Origin: Clavelina lepadiformis
Lineage: Eukaryota; Chordata; Ascidiacea; Aplousobranchia; Clavelinidae
Direction of reading: 5' to 3'
DNA: 64,000 nt
Assembly: GCF_947623445.1 (NCBI RefSeq)
Contig: NC_135248.1
Coordinates: forward strand, 14,765,820 to 14,829,819
The translations under genes and the position numbers were made by a program. Shown piece after piece: positions 15,501 to 25,300 of this stretch (position 1 is the first letter of the stretch; every line of letters begins with the position of its first letter). The notes beneath the pieces were generated by a model. It saw only the letters and a program-made list of their open reading frames with translations. It ran no database searches and was not told the DNA's origin.

Positions 15501-18500
15501 TTTATACTGATTCCAGGTACTTTCTGCGGCATAGGCGGCAACCGCTGAGCAATGGCAGTTGTCTCTTTTCATTAGATCGCATCTGCAGGCGTCAAGCATA
15601 CACGCTTGGTAATATTCAGTATGGTCAATGTGAAACCTGGAATTGTTGAATGCCTCTGAGAGCAGCACGTTGCAAACTTTGTTCTCCAGGACTGTCTGCA
15701 TTGTCTTTGAGCCGATTTTTAAATGTCAAAAATTAGCCACAGTGTACAGATTAAGTGCATCATAATACTTTTATGAGAATGTATCATATTATACCATTGC
15801 CACAGCGTTAATAAGCAAGAGGGGTTTTCCCGTTGAAATTTAAACGTCATGAAACGCTTACCGCTTCCCTCTCTTCCTTTTCCGGGCATTTTGCTAATTT
15901 GTTGGAATAGCTGCATGTCCTGCCCTCCTCCTTTTGTACCCATTTATTCGCCAGGGCCACAAAGTCGCCATTGACCACATCGTCATCAGGATCTCCGTTG
16001 TAATCTCCGCACAAACCTTCCGTGTCGGATTTGTAATCGTCCGGCACGGAGAGTAATACCGAGAAGGTGTCCAGCGATATGGCGAGTTTCACGTGTTCAA
16101 CTTTCACATAAACCACTCGCCAGCTACTCTCGGAAACACGAAACGACATATCGTTGAACGGGATGTCGATTCTGCGAACATGAAAAGGGGTTGGAGAAAG
16201 TAAGCGCGGCAAACGATAAACTTGTGTATTGCGCGCCGATGGATGAACTTCTCGGTGCTGCTATATACTTCGCTAGGAAAATTTTGCTTGCGACTCTTTG
16301 AGACCGATTTAAAAACTATCATTTATGCTGTTTATGAGATCCATGGCATTTACTGATCAAACGAAAAAATGTAACAACGTAAAACAATCTGAAATGTTTT
16401 ACTCATTATAATCCAGTTTCGCTTTTCCGTCGTCAAAAATCTCCACCTGGTTGGCCCCAACTTTTATTTTCACCAAATGGTTACAAGATGTCGACGAACT
16501 AACGCAGTTGTCTTTGCGACGAACATAAACCTTTGAAGGAATAAATCGGCATTTACCTTATTTACAGTGGCTTAAACATAAACATGTTCTTGTGGCTAAT
16601 TAATCTGGCAAAGGTAGTGACAACAACTTGCTTATCAGTATTGCACTGTTATTCACATTTCGCCAACCTAAAAGCGTGTACGCATCAAGGCTGTAAAATA
16701 GAATTACCGAAATGGCCAAATTGGTGGTGATACTCTTTCTACCGAACATCTTGTACAGGCAGGATCCGGTGAAGGTGCCGAATCTCCGGTCAAAAGTTCG
16801 GATGTGGTCCATACCGAACAACGAGCAGGTTGCAGTCTTTGCTGTCTTGTGTTGTGTGAAGACGGGCTTGGGTTGGTTAAAAACTTCACCATCAACGTCA
16901 AACATTTCTGCAGAAGATAAAACAACGTTCATGATTACCTAACAACAAGAATAAAAAAAAGAGCGGAAATAATACGCAATTCAGCCACAAATTACAAGAT
17001 CACGTTAAGTTAAGTATTCCAAGTAATTTTATTATAGCAGCTCAACTGTACTGTCACTTACTATAGCTGCACTTGTAACCGGCGTACGGAAATAAGCATT
17101 CGCAAGAATAGTTTCCGTTGCAGATTCCGCCATTCAGGCAAAAACCATCCGGACAATTAGCTGAAAAACATATGAACTTGACCCTAAATTTAGAAATTTA
17201 AATTGACCCTAAATAAATCTTTACTACCACAAATTAATAAACATTTCACTACATCATGCATTTAGGGATAGACAAACAGACGTATACTTGACAGACAGGC
17301 GTATGTAACGGCTCAACAAACATGGACGTTCAAGTAAGGTTCTTCGACCACAGTACTTATAAAGTTCTTACGTTAACCGAATTAATAACCGAACAGACGA
17401 AAACTTACGTATAAGTTTTCGTTTATACGTTATGAGGAAGCCTTTGTCTTGGAAACTGAGGTCGGACACAAACTGCAACTTGAATTTATTTTGAGTTGAT
17501 TCAAACTGGCCTCGGAAGGAACGTCCGCAGTATTTATTTTCACTGTTCAAAAATGGATCCAAAGCGAGAAGGTAATCGCTCCTGCGTTACGATGAATATA
17601 GCAGTTGTTATATGAGCAAAAAGGTTTTAAAAAAAAATTTGTTAAAAACTTGTCAGAAATAAAGTGAAAGGGCATTTCAGATCGACTGCATCGATTACGT
17701 GTATTTGAAAGATCGTCATTGTTGGGCAGCCCACCCATTGCAAAATGCCGGGTAAATGTAGGAACTTTGGTGGCCGGCTCACAGACAAAAACACAAACGA
17801 AATCAACCAAAGTTAAACGCCACGCGAAATGGTCGCAACCCAAATATACTTACTTGCATGTAGGACTCTCCTGGAGTTGAAACCCCTGTGTGGTGAAGAC
17901 CATTTTATAACCTTCGTCTGTATCAAAGTTCCACGTACAGTTTTTTTCTGCTGGGTAACTCAGTGGATAGCGCGGTGTTGCGATGTTACCCGGCTCATTT
18001 CCAACATAGATATCGCCACCACAAGCTAAAAAAACACTAAGTTGAAATTGTGCAATCTGTTTTTTTTATAGGGTCTAAGGCAGGGAGGTCCAACCAGCGG
18101 CCCGCCTGAGATTTATTTTTGTGCGGCCCGCTAGTCATTTTCACTCCAAAAGTATGTACTTCATGCACCCATTTTTCTTGAAATTTAATAGGTTTTGCGG
18201 CCCATTCAATTATTTCAAGTGACAATGCGGCCCACTATAATAAAAGGTTGGACATCCCTGGTCTAAGGGAAACTTGCAGAATTAACGAATGAGACTTCTG
18301 ATCCCAAGCTTCTCAATTGTAGATTAAAGCGATAACAACCAAGCATTAAAAACGTATTTACTTAAGCCAACAAAATGCAGAAAATTTAACATTAATAGCT
18401 TTAAAAAGTTATTTTTTAGCCAGGCAATCAAAACACGTTTAGAAAAACAACTCACGTAGTTCGGGGCAAAGGTCAGAGTTGCAAACCAAAATCTGCTCAT

Positions 18501-18839
18501 CATCTTGGCCATCGCAAATCCCATCACAAGTCCGCCTGCGCCATGTGATGCCCGATCCGCAAGTTTTGGAACATTTTGTCCAGCCACCCCAATTTTCCCA
18601 TTCTAATAACACAATCTGATACATTTAAAACTGTTCATGGTCAATAACAACCATAAGCGGTTTAATAATATTATTTTTTTCATCTATTAGCACAAAAGAC
18701 GAAGACGATCATCTTAGCATCAAAATTACCTGCTGTTGCAAAGTTGGTTGCCCAAAAGTACACGATCAAAATTACCTGCTGTTGCAAAGTTGGTTGCCCA
18801 AAAGTACACGATCAATCTTAGAAGGATTTGGTGTCTCAT
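1..18839 (-). CDS. Giant secreted VWF/gel-forming-mucin-like protein, partial at C-terminus
   Basis: I read about 56 exons summing to about 10.6 kb (about 3,530 residues) from ATG 18839 to the left edge, where the frame is still open. The order is signal peptide, TSP1, CUB, EGF, D1, D2, D', D3, WxxW, cysteine-rich linker, D4, VWC-like array, CTCK. The D1-D2-D'-D3...D4...CK ground plan is that of VWF and gel-forming mucins, which assemble disulphide-linked secreted multimers. WxxW (CysD) modules are typical of MUC2, MUC5AC and MUC5B. The TSP1-CUB-EGF front end is not part of the vertebrate plan. I see no Ser/Thr/Pro-rich mucin exon, so it may be a matrix or haemostatic-type protein rather than a heavily glycosylated mucin. 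Splice phases agree at most junctions. Exact orthology is not assigned; the family call is secure. Confidence 0.93.
615..4009 (-). CDS. VWC-like array, including one unusually large exon
   Basis: Exons are 3727-4009, 3265-3581, 2749-2965, 1198-2633, 983-1072, 737-871 and 615-666. The 1,436-nt exon 1198-2633 alone encodes many CCP..xCxC modules, whereas every other exon of the gene is at most about 320 nt. Recurrent CCPxx(V/E)CxC and CPxxxxxC motifs and N-glycosylation sites fit VWC repeats. The donor at 737 (GTATTT) was picked on phase and is tentative. Confidence 0.82.
4205..6070 (-). CDS. D4 assembly: fourth VWD, degenerate C8, TIL
   Basis: VWD exons are 5946-6070, 5637-5763, 5345-5543 and 5047-5206. 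They begin C-L-I-H-G-V-D-H-Y-K-T-F-D-G and end NTYGLCGSCSNDRNDDF, preserving a CXXC (CGSC). Exons 4793-4943 and 4447-4543 look like a reduced C8. Exon 4205-4378 is a TIL (C-T-K-T-C...SGCACPEG). The arrangement matches VWF D4 upstream of the VWC region. Confidence 0.85.
6261..9506 (-). CDS. Cysteine-rich linker exons between WxxW and D4
   Basis: Eleven exons: 9311-9506, 9028-9237, 8651-8880, 8446-8582, 8006-8292, 7549-7790, 7239-7435, 7063-7173, 6872-6996, 6581-6728 and 6261-6456. They encode repeated CC..xC and CxCxxxxC clusters with many N-x-S/T sites, resembling degenerate VWC or mucin Cys-rich modules. The start of exon 7790 and the phases around 8006 are less certain than the rest. An open tail beyond 8006 (to 7926) is intron read-through. 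I cannot assign each module to a named family. Confidence 0.75.
9743..10283 (-). CDS. WxxW (CysD-like) domain
   Basis: Exons 10039-10283 and 9743-9928. The first carries W-L-P-W-K-N-F, then a GDFEEIRKY segment, IKCRKAN, and L-C-D-K-R-Y-G-L-A-C-F-N-E-Y-Q. The second begins with a C-D-D-Y-E-I-R-I-E-C-C closing motif and moves into a VWC-like module. This is the known WxxW family pattern found in gel-forming mucins and CILP. Position after D3 matches MUC5-type proteins. Confidence 0.85.
10553..12242 (-). CDS. D3 assembly: VWD, C8, TIL
   Basis: VWD exons are 11987-12242, 11684-11896 and the first part of 11367-11603. They run from F-Y-T-T-F-D-D-R-H-Y-Q-F through WDRNMRIYIKFSEEMK to TCGMCGDNDGESMNDF. 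C8 spans the end of 11367-11603 and 10981-11137 (...C-E-C-F-C-D-A-I-A-D-Y). TIL exons are 10706-10835 and 10553-10626. Unlike D1 and D2, this VWD keeps a full CXXC (CGMC). Confidence 0.88.
12496..12851 (-). CDS. D'-like TIL/E module between D2 and D3
   Basis: Exons 12703-12851 and 12496-12622 encode a TIL-type module (CGVLDPGDVGAACLRTC, then GCICPEGLVYHDGSC and PCF). It sits exactly where VWF and mucins have the D' region. It precedes the third VWD domain and supports the D1-D2-D'-D3 reading. Confidence 0.82.
12922..14766 (-). CDS. D2 assembly: VWD, C8, TIL and linker exons
   Basis: VWD exons are 14545-14766, 14318-14433, 14066-14188 and 13816-13977. C8 is 13481-13699, TIL is 13265-13393, and linker exons are 13065-13153 and 12922-12965. 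Diagnostic pieces are H-Y-F-S-F-D-G-K-N-F-D-F at the VWD start, GLAGRYNGKSDDDF near its end, and D-C-K-C-A-A-V-A-A-Y-A in C8. The VWD motif reads CGLAG, so one cysteine of CGLCG is alanine. I joined 14188 and 13977 using phase; the ORF running past 14066 towards 13986 is intron read-through. Confidence 0.87.
14890..16907 (-). CDS. D1 assembly: VWD, C8, TIL, TIL-associated
   Basis: VWD exons are 16708-16907, 16403-16530 and 15862-16171. They contain a C-S-L-F-G-M-D-H...F-D-R-R-F-G-T-F start and a GLCGDYNGDPDDD calcium-site/end motif. C8 is at 15470-about 15704 and includes the C-H-C-S-A-V-A-A-Y-A signature. TIL is at 15227-15349, with a following cysteine-rich exon at 14890-15004. In this VWD the second CXXC cysteine is replaced (GLCGDY), so the oxidoreductase-like motif of VWF D1 is not complete. 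Confidence 0.9.
17062..17160 (-). CDS. EGF-like domain exon of the VWF/mucin-like gene
   Basis: A 99-nt phase-1 exon encodes CPDGFCLNGGICNGNYSCEC then a C-terminal loop with one more cysteine. Six cysteines in EGF spacing and the exon symmetry (1-1) are typical of a shuffled EGF module. Confidence 0.88.
17409..18025 (-). CDS. CUB domain of the VWF/mucin-like gene (two exons)
   Basis: The exons are 17854-18025 and 17409-17581. The first starts with CGGDIYVGNEPGNIATPRYP and continues to an NCTWNF segment. The second has DYLLALDP, then YCGRSF, and ends QFVSDLSFQDKGFLITYK. These match the start, central and closing motifs of a CUB beta-sandwich (C-G-G...P..YP...C.W...YL...CG......F.SD.....GF...Y). 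The intron between TSP1 and CUB carries a hAT-like element at 18081-18260. Confidence 0.9.
18081..18260. mobile_element. Non-autonomous hAT-like element (MITE) in intron
   Basis: The 180-bp element starts cagggaggtccaacc and ends ggttggacatccctg (imperfect inverted ends). It is flanked by a perfect 8-bp direct repeat gtctaagg at 18073-18080 and 18261-18268. Interior has three gcggccc motifs. Eight-bp duplications and CAGGG ends are hAT hallmarks. It sits in the TSP1-CUB intron and has no coding capacity. Confidence 0.88.
18456..18602 (-). CDS. TSP1 exon of the VWF/mucin-like gene
   Basis: The exon reads WENWGGWTKCSKTCGSGITW, then RRRTC, and ends with a further CDLCPE-type cysteine cluster: the W..W..C...CG pattern and six-cysteine spacing of a thrombospondin type-1 repeat. 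It is a phase-1 exon bounded by TTATTAG and GTGAGT sites. The WxxW core suggests C-mannosylation, as in other TSRs (inference). Confidence 0.9.
18719..18812. repeat. Perfect 46-bp tandem duplication at the signal-peptide exon
   Basis: Two abutting copies, 18721-18766 and 18767-18812, are identical. The right copy holds the last codons of exon 1 and its GTAATT donor; the left copy lies in the intron and repeats the same coding end and donor. Confidence 0.97.
18776..18839 (-). CDS. Exon 1 of the VWF/mucin-like gene: start codon and signal peptide
   Basis: The ATG at 18839 opens a short basic then hydrophobic leader (MRHQILLRLIVYF...) ending in an Ala-Thr-Ala type cleavage context. The exon ends in phase 1 at a GTAATT donor after 18776 and joins in frame to the TSP1 exon. 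The exon end and donor lie inside a 46-bp tandem duplication described separately. This ATG was chosen because it is the one that gives a signal peptide and a phase-compatible donor. Confidence 0.85.
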
Positions 18840-20399
18840 TGTTGCTTCCATTGCGCTGCGTGAACATGCACCTTTTCTCTTGAACCTTGGCAAAGTAAAC
18901 TCTCCCCCTCTCTTTACGAAAACCTTAAAAGCTCAGGAATATTACTCTCAGTTGAAAGTAATATCAAAGTAGGCCTATTGCTGAGTTAAACCCAGCAGTA
19001 TGGTCTGGAACGTTAACGCTGATCCCCTTATATAGCGAGAAATTCAAACAAAGACCAACACAAGGCGGATCTTTTAGGCGTCGTGAATTTAAATTTTACA
19101 GCCTTGACATCCTAGATCCGGGAATATTAAGGAACGGGGTTAACGAACAAATCCAAATTGGAGATCCTGTTTGTAAATGTATTTAACCAAACGTTATTCA
19201 GAAAAGACTGAATCAGGTTTTTTATTGCACGATTTTTGCAGCGCCATTGTTTGAGTGCACTTAAGTGCAAAATAAATATAAATAATTTTAAGTGCTTCAG
19301 GGTTTTGAAATATGATGTCGGTGTAAAAGTATCCTTGGTGTAAAAATAAGCGAAATTACAAAAATTACTTATAAAAAGGTTTTAAATTTTTTCAAAATTG
19401 AGAAAATCTTAAGACAAAGCACACAAATGGCGCCAAGGTCTTGGCAAATCAGGCTAAATCAACAAAAATTTAAAAAAATAAAATCTAAGATTTGTAACCA
19501 CAAAAAATATATACCTACAGAAAATACAGAAAAGTGCATTTCGATTTCACTGGATAGAAATTGAAACTTTGCGACCTTGTTGAAGTCAAACTTCTCACCA
19601 TTTCCGTAGGCGTAATATAATGAGAACAGACAACCATTCCTCAGAATGCTTACCCTGGACATTGATTTGACGTTTGTTGAAGTTGAAACTAACGCTGTGC
19701 TAGAGGTTGCTTCATCGTTTGGTTGGTTAGACTGGTGTTTAAGCTATCGTGTTTCCCAAAACATCTTAAGTTGGTGTAAGTTACAAGTCGAATAATCATA
19801 TTTTTGGCGACCCAGTATTCACCATATACACCACTACACCATATATGTACCATGTATCTAATATTGGCAACACATTTAATCTTCAATCTTATTTTGCTAT
19901 CTTGCGTGTTATGCGTGTTGTGTGTTATCTCTGCCCAGATCGTTTAGTTCCATCTTTCTTTCGATGTTCCAAGTATCTAATATGGGCACCACATTGGCCA
20001 TAATCGACCGACCATTAATTGTTGATCGTGCTTTCTCTACGGTCAGTAAAAAGCATTGACCGTAGTTATCTGGCACTTTACCACCAGCAATATTCGTGTT
20101 TAGTAATTACAACACGGAACTAACGAGCAAATCTTTGAAGGAAAAATACCATTTATTATACAAAGAGTGACTATACTTGCTTCAGATCAAAATTCTTATC
20201 AACGTAATTTTCAAAATTAACATACAGTTATCGCATACAAACATATAGTTACAGTTATGAGGACAATTATTATACTGTTCAAATGATTTTATATCAAACA
20301 AACTTTTTATCGGTTTAACTACCATTATGCTGGCTATGAAGGAATTAATAATGCAGACAATATATTCTTGCTGTGCATTGTACACCTTTATAAAACCCG
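18840..20399. other. Intergenic, VWF/mucin-like gene to MS4A-like gene
   Basis: Apart from the TATA candidate near 19030 I see only AT-rich sequence. The short ORFs here have no domain, no splice logic and no codon signature. It contains the 5' flank of the left gene and the 3' flank of the MS4A-like gene, both minus-strand. Confidence 0.6.
19024..19034 (-). promoter_or_regulatory. TATA box candidate for the VWF/mucin-like gene
   Basis: The minus strand reads TATATAAGGGG about 190 bp upstream of the start codon at 18839. This is a good TATA consensus and the spacing allows a short 5' UTR. No transcription start is visible from sequence alone. Confidence 0.5.
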
Positions 20400-22363
20400 T
20401 TATTGTAAATAAGCGGGTAAGTGATCTTGGTCGCTGGCTACCGGAGGATGATTTGTTCCTAGTGTTTCTTGCTGCTTCCGTTGAACGTCGCTAGAGTACA
20501 GTTGATCAATTGCTCTGGTCTGGGTTGTGGACGAGGATGAAATCTGTGGCCTTTGTTGAAACACAACAGGCATAGCAGGCTGTGGGGCTATTCCTTGGAC
20601 CGGTACCGCTTGAATAATATAACCTGGCTGTGTCTGACCGGGTTGAAGATCTTTGATAAAACAATGTAAGATTGCATTAGATCAAAATAACGTTATCAAA
20701 GCTTAGCACAATGAAAACAAAGCGATCACTTACTTTGGACAAATTGAGGTTGTTGGTTGGGTGAGCTTGCTAAGTAAACAACTCGATGATTGGAGCCCAT
20801 GTATCCCTGAAGTAAAGTTTATGAAGTTAAAAATTGAATGAAGTGAAGTTTGCAGTAAATACTTGGTCTAAATTGTCACCTCTTCATAACATCCATTGCA
20901 ACATCCCGGGAAATGGAGGCAAAAAGCCAAAGATACGCTCACAATAAGAAGGATAAAAGATACGAATGCCGCGATGGTGATCGTTATTGCCAGACTATAA
21001 GTAAGTCTCTGTGTTATGATTAACGTGGTTTTTATTAGGCTGAGACGTTGCTACCGTTATAATTACAAGTACAAGCAAAAAACATAACTCACAGACGTGG
21101 GGCGGATAACGACAAAAATTTCCAGGATGAACAGCATTGCGGAGAATACCGCTCCAACGATGCCAAATCCTATGTGAGATTGGATCTAAGTGAGACATAT
21201 GTGGATACGTTTACATCAGCAAGTTATTAAAATTATTCAGAAGATGCTGATTTGTTTAGTATTTTATTAAACGGGTACTGTTGTTAGGTAAAATGTTTGC
21301 TTGTGGTGCTCACAAGGCGAGATGTAGTAGTGTTTTTCCTTCCAGCCGCTATTCCAAGACCACCAGCAACTATCACCTAAAAAGTGAATGTTTAGTTGAA
21401 TACAACTCTAACCCTAACCTTGATCAACTTAACTACTGAGATGGTTTCAGACGCCGCGTTATTGACTAATTCTAACTTAAATTTGAAACAAATTAGATAA
21501 ATTTTTTTGTTTAAATATTAAATTTTGTCGAGCGTTTGGTAAGCGGACAAAAAATAACGGTTTTTGTCCGGAAATGGTTTCATTAATTAAAATTATATTC
21601 GTTTAAATCTGAAAAATGACTTTATTGCATACGAGGAGTAAAGTAATCTTAAAATATAAACTTTTTTACCCAAACACCGCACCATATTCCTTGTCCAAAG
21701 CTGTACGTAAGCTGTATGTAATGGCCAGAAACAGATTCTATCTCACGGCCGGTTACTACAGCTCCCAACACAACACAAAATGATCCAAGAACAACTTGTG
21801 CAATCTAATAATGAAGTAGATTAAGTAAATGATTTAATTTAATACGTAATAAATTAATAAAGATGTTTTAATGCTGGAGGGACAAAATGATGAAAAAGCG
21901 AGACTAAATAGCAAACAATTAACAATGTTTATTTTTTTAAACATTGTTTTTTGAGAAGCCCATAATCAATTTATACAGTTTACAATTGCGAGGTTGCAGT
22001 GGAATACACTTGGTTACTAATTAAGTTAAGATTTAATTTATTTTAAAATTTAAAAACGAAGGTCATTTTCACCTATTACACATTTTGTTTAAATTTACTG
22101 GTACAAACCGCAATTCTGTTGAGTGCGCTCATTTTACTTGAAGTGGAAGTCTGTTGAGGTCGAGATTGCGTCACAACTTGTGCCTGTGGCTGCATCACAA
22201 CTTGTGCCTGTGGCTGCATCACAACTTGTGCCTGTGGCTGCATCACAGCTTGTGCCTGTGGTTGCATCACAGCTTGTGCCTGTGGTTGCATCACAACTTG
22301 TGCCTGTGGCTGCATCACCGCTGACGTGGCAGGTATTCGATTAAAAGAACACGACGTGGCCAT
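20400..22363 (-). CDS. MS4A/CD20-like four-transmembrane protein
   Basis: Seven exons in consistent phase give 332 aa: 22109-22363, 21670-21804, 21314-21376, 21093-21185, 20880-21008, 20734-20806 and 20400-20650. TM1 is AQVVLGSFCVVLGAVV. TM2 crosses exons 2-3 with the MS4A-like G-I-W-C-G-V-W...GGLGIAAGR. TM3 is IVGAVFSAMLFILEIFVVI; TM4 is LAITITIAAFVSFILLIV followed by a Cys-rich juxtamembrane HFPGCCNGC. The N-terminal tail is a six-fold octapeptide repeat; the C-terminal tail is Gln/Pro-rich. MS4A proteins are plasma-membrane tetraspans in signalling, calcium flux and chemosensing; this one's ligand is unknown. The exon 5 start (21008) was chosen because a nearer acceptor breaks the frame. 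Confidence 0.82.
22171..22314. repeat. Six tandem 24-bp repeats in exon 1 of the MS4A-like gene
   Basis: Six head-to-tail 24-bp units differ at only two positions (acaa/acag and ggct/ggtt). On the minus strand they encode MQPQAQVV or MQPQAQAV six times. The array length is a multiple of three, so copy-number change would keep the frame. Confidence 0.95.
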
Positions 22364-25300
22364 GTTCAAAAAAGTTTGTACAGGAATATAAAACCACTAG
22401 ACAGATAGTTGGCAAATAGAATGTTTGCACACGACAAAGTCAAAACATAACTTAAATGTTGCCGTCATTTTTATTAAGATTGAAAGAAACAGAAACAAGA
22501 AACAGAAAGTTATTTTTGTTAATTATGTTGGAAAATTGCATGGTCCAAATACGCCAGTCAACGCACTTTTTAACAGTCGTCTTCCATATTATATGTATCT
22601 TTTCAAATGGCTACATTATAAATTTCAAATTTGTTTCAGTATTATATAACTGCTGTCAAATACAATTTCCTGAAGCTATTTGAGCTTTTCCCTTAGTATC
22701 TTTAAGAGCACGAGCACTTATCAAATATGAAATTCTTCTTACAACAACGAACATGACGTGGAAGTGACAAAAGTTGTTTTTTCTTTTTGTCGTCATTCTG
22801 AGAACAAAATGCTGAGAACAAAATTTCTGTACTTCCCTTTGTCTACGGCACGTTTTATTGCTAAATGTGCGCTGTTTACGCCACATGACAGATATGACGG
22901 TTTTCACGGATGACGATTTTTAATCAATATTACGCCTGTGTTTACCGCCCTGGCAAGTGATGGTTTGCTGATAGAAAAGTTGTGCTTTTGTGGACTATTA
23001 GACTATATTGCGAATAATTCTTTTCAACTATATATACAGTAGTTTAAAATTATAAAACAAAGATCTAATGTTTACAACCAAAAGCCAGTAGTTTATCGAA
23101 GAAAGTTGTGGAAAAATTTCTCAAAGTTGTCTTATCAGAACTATCAGTAACAGCATTAGGCTCACTGTTTTTGCTTTGTTATGCACGGAAGCTATATACT
23201 TTGCTTCAACGCATATAAAATTAACAATATTCTCGAATAATCACGTATCTTGTGCATCTTATAAAAACAAGCAATATTTCAAAGAAATCACATTAACAAC
23301 ATGGTTACCTTGAAAAACTGAAATGTTTTTATTAAAATCTCATGCTATTGATCTACACATTATACGTATTCAGTGGGCTTACATTTATATTCGAATTCAC
23401 ATAAAATGCTACAACGCTTTAAAACAACATAAACTTGGCGTCTATTTTTGTCGAAAGAGAGGATCTCGTCTTTTGCATCTCTCTTTTCACGCCCAAAACT
23501 TTCTGATACTGAGAATTGGGTTTATACATACTTGTGTACGCCGTCATTTCATCTTCATAAAACTCCACAGACGTAAAGCAGCTTTGTTCATTGTGTTATG
23601 ACTCACAAACCACACAACCGTATGACAGGACTCGTATCACGACATCTATCGTAATACATGACTCTTGCTATTTTCAGTTCCGCTCAGCCAAGTATATTGT
23701 GAAACTGACTGAAAAAAAATCCCATAAATTTCCATTTTATGTTTTAGATTTAGTTGTTTTGACTTTTTAAAGAGGAACCGGAGACAGTTTGACCTTTTTG
23801 TTAAAAAGGTTGAATAGACGCCGATCCCGAAAATGTCGACCAACATTTTATCCTTCGTCGTTTCAGAATTGTTGACATATCTGTTTTCAAGAAACATTTC
23901 GACGAATGGATTTGACGTCACCGAGTTGATTGTGTGTTCAAGTACATATCTGCTCAATATAAAATCGTTGAAAAGTCATTTTAGCCAACGTTGTTAGCAT
24001 TTTTGACGTTGTTTTTCATTAATTCAGATTATTTAATAGTTGACCAATGTAATGATAACTGAAAAAAAAAGTGCAAACTTAATTTTTCTCAATTTATGCA
24101 GAGCAATGTTGCCATGTAAGCAAATAAATTTGAACATGGCGGCCGTGTATCTTGGATTATAAGATACCGAAAGATGGCGTTGTTCGAAAACGTCGACTAT
24201 ATTTAACGTCCATCGTTATGTTTTTGTTAACTTGGATACGCAATAATTTTGTATTTTAATTAAAAGATTTGATCAAGTGATCAATGCATGAAGTTTTTAC
24301 GTTATCAAGCAATGCATCCTGCTCAGACTTTAGCAATGGAATACTGTCTTGGTGTTCATTCTATGCAGGCATTACATAATTGGACGTCAGCGTCGACTTT
24401 CGCCAGCCCTTAATTTATATAATCTCTAAGTGACAATTGCTGTGATTACCACAATGCAAAACAACTCTCTCTTAATACTTTTGATTACCTGTAAACACTA
24501 GAACTATTACCGAAAAGAAGCTTGTACATATAACTTGCTGCTTGTCACCTGTTACGGTAATTTAGTGTTTATTCTTTTACGTTCTTGCAACTTGGGCTTA
24601 GCTTATACCGCAGTTTGCGGTTCAGTCTATTGCTACACTCGCTCATATTTAGACACTAAATATATCAAGAAACACATCACGAAGCTTTAAAGATGACATT
24701 TCTAATTTTTTTTATACCAAATAAAAGTGCTTGTAGCGATTGCTAGAGCATTTTCGCCTCTTATTGTTCGATCGCATGCTTCGCTTTTTTCCTTGGTAAC
24801 GCAATCTCGTCGGGTATCTAATGTTTTTATTTCCGATGTCTATGTGTCATAGCCGTAGATAAAAGCTCATGTTTATATAGTATCTATGGTCCTAGCCAAA
24901 AAGAAAATATGGTTGGCCCGGCCTAATGCGGCGCATACAGTCGTTGGGTAGTTTGCCTTGCGCGATAGATATTAGTCAACGGTGGGCGAACTGCGGCTCG
25001 CCGACATGTTTTTTGTGGCTCTTCTAGTTGAATACTAATATTCAGTATTGTTTATTATCCATGCATTGTTTACCATATTTGTATTGACACTACTAATTTT
25101 GCGGCTCGCTGCATTGGTGTTTGTACTTTGTAGCCTAGCTTTCCTCCTACTCTTTCCTCGAAAAAGTTTGCCCACCCCTGATATACGTCATCATGAGGGC
25201 AATTGTGTTTTTACCTAAAAACGAAAAATTTTGACCCAAAATGCAAAATTTTTTACAAATGTGAAAAAAAGGTTTTTTTGACAAAGAGGCAGTTACTGGT

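Noticed and set aside
17950..17998. tRNA-like string (gggtaactcagtggatagcgcgg...) on the plus strand
   Set aside because: It lies inside the CUB exon, lacks an anticodon arm and T-loop consensus, and the opposite strand is clearly coding.
22171..22314. Regular 24-bp repeats as a CRISPR array
   Set aside because: No spacers; the units are head to tail and encode a protein repeat in a eukaryotic gene.
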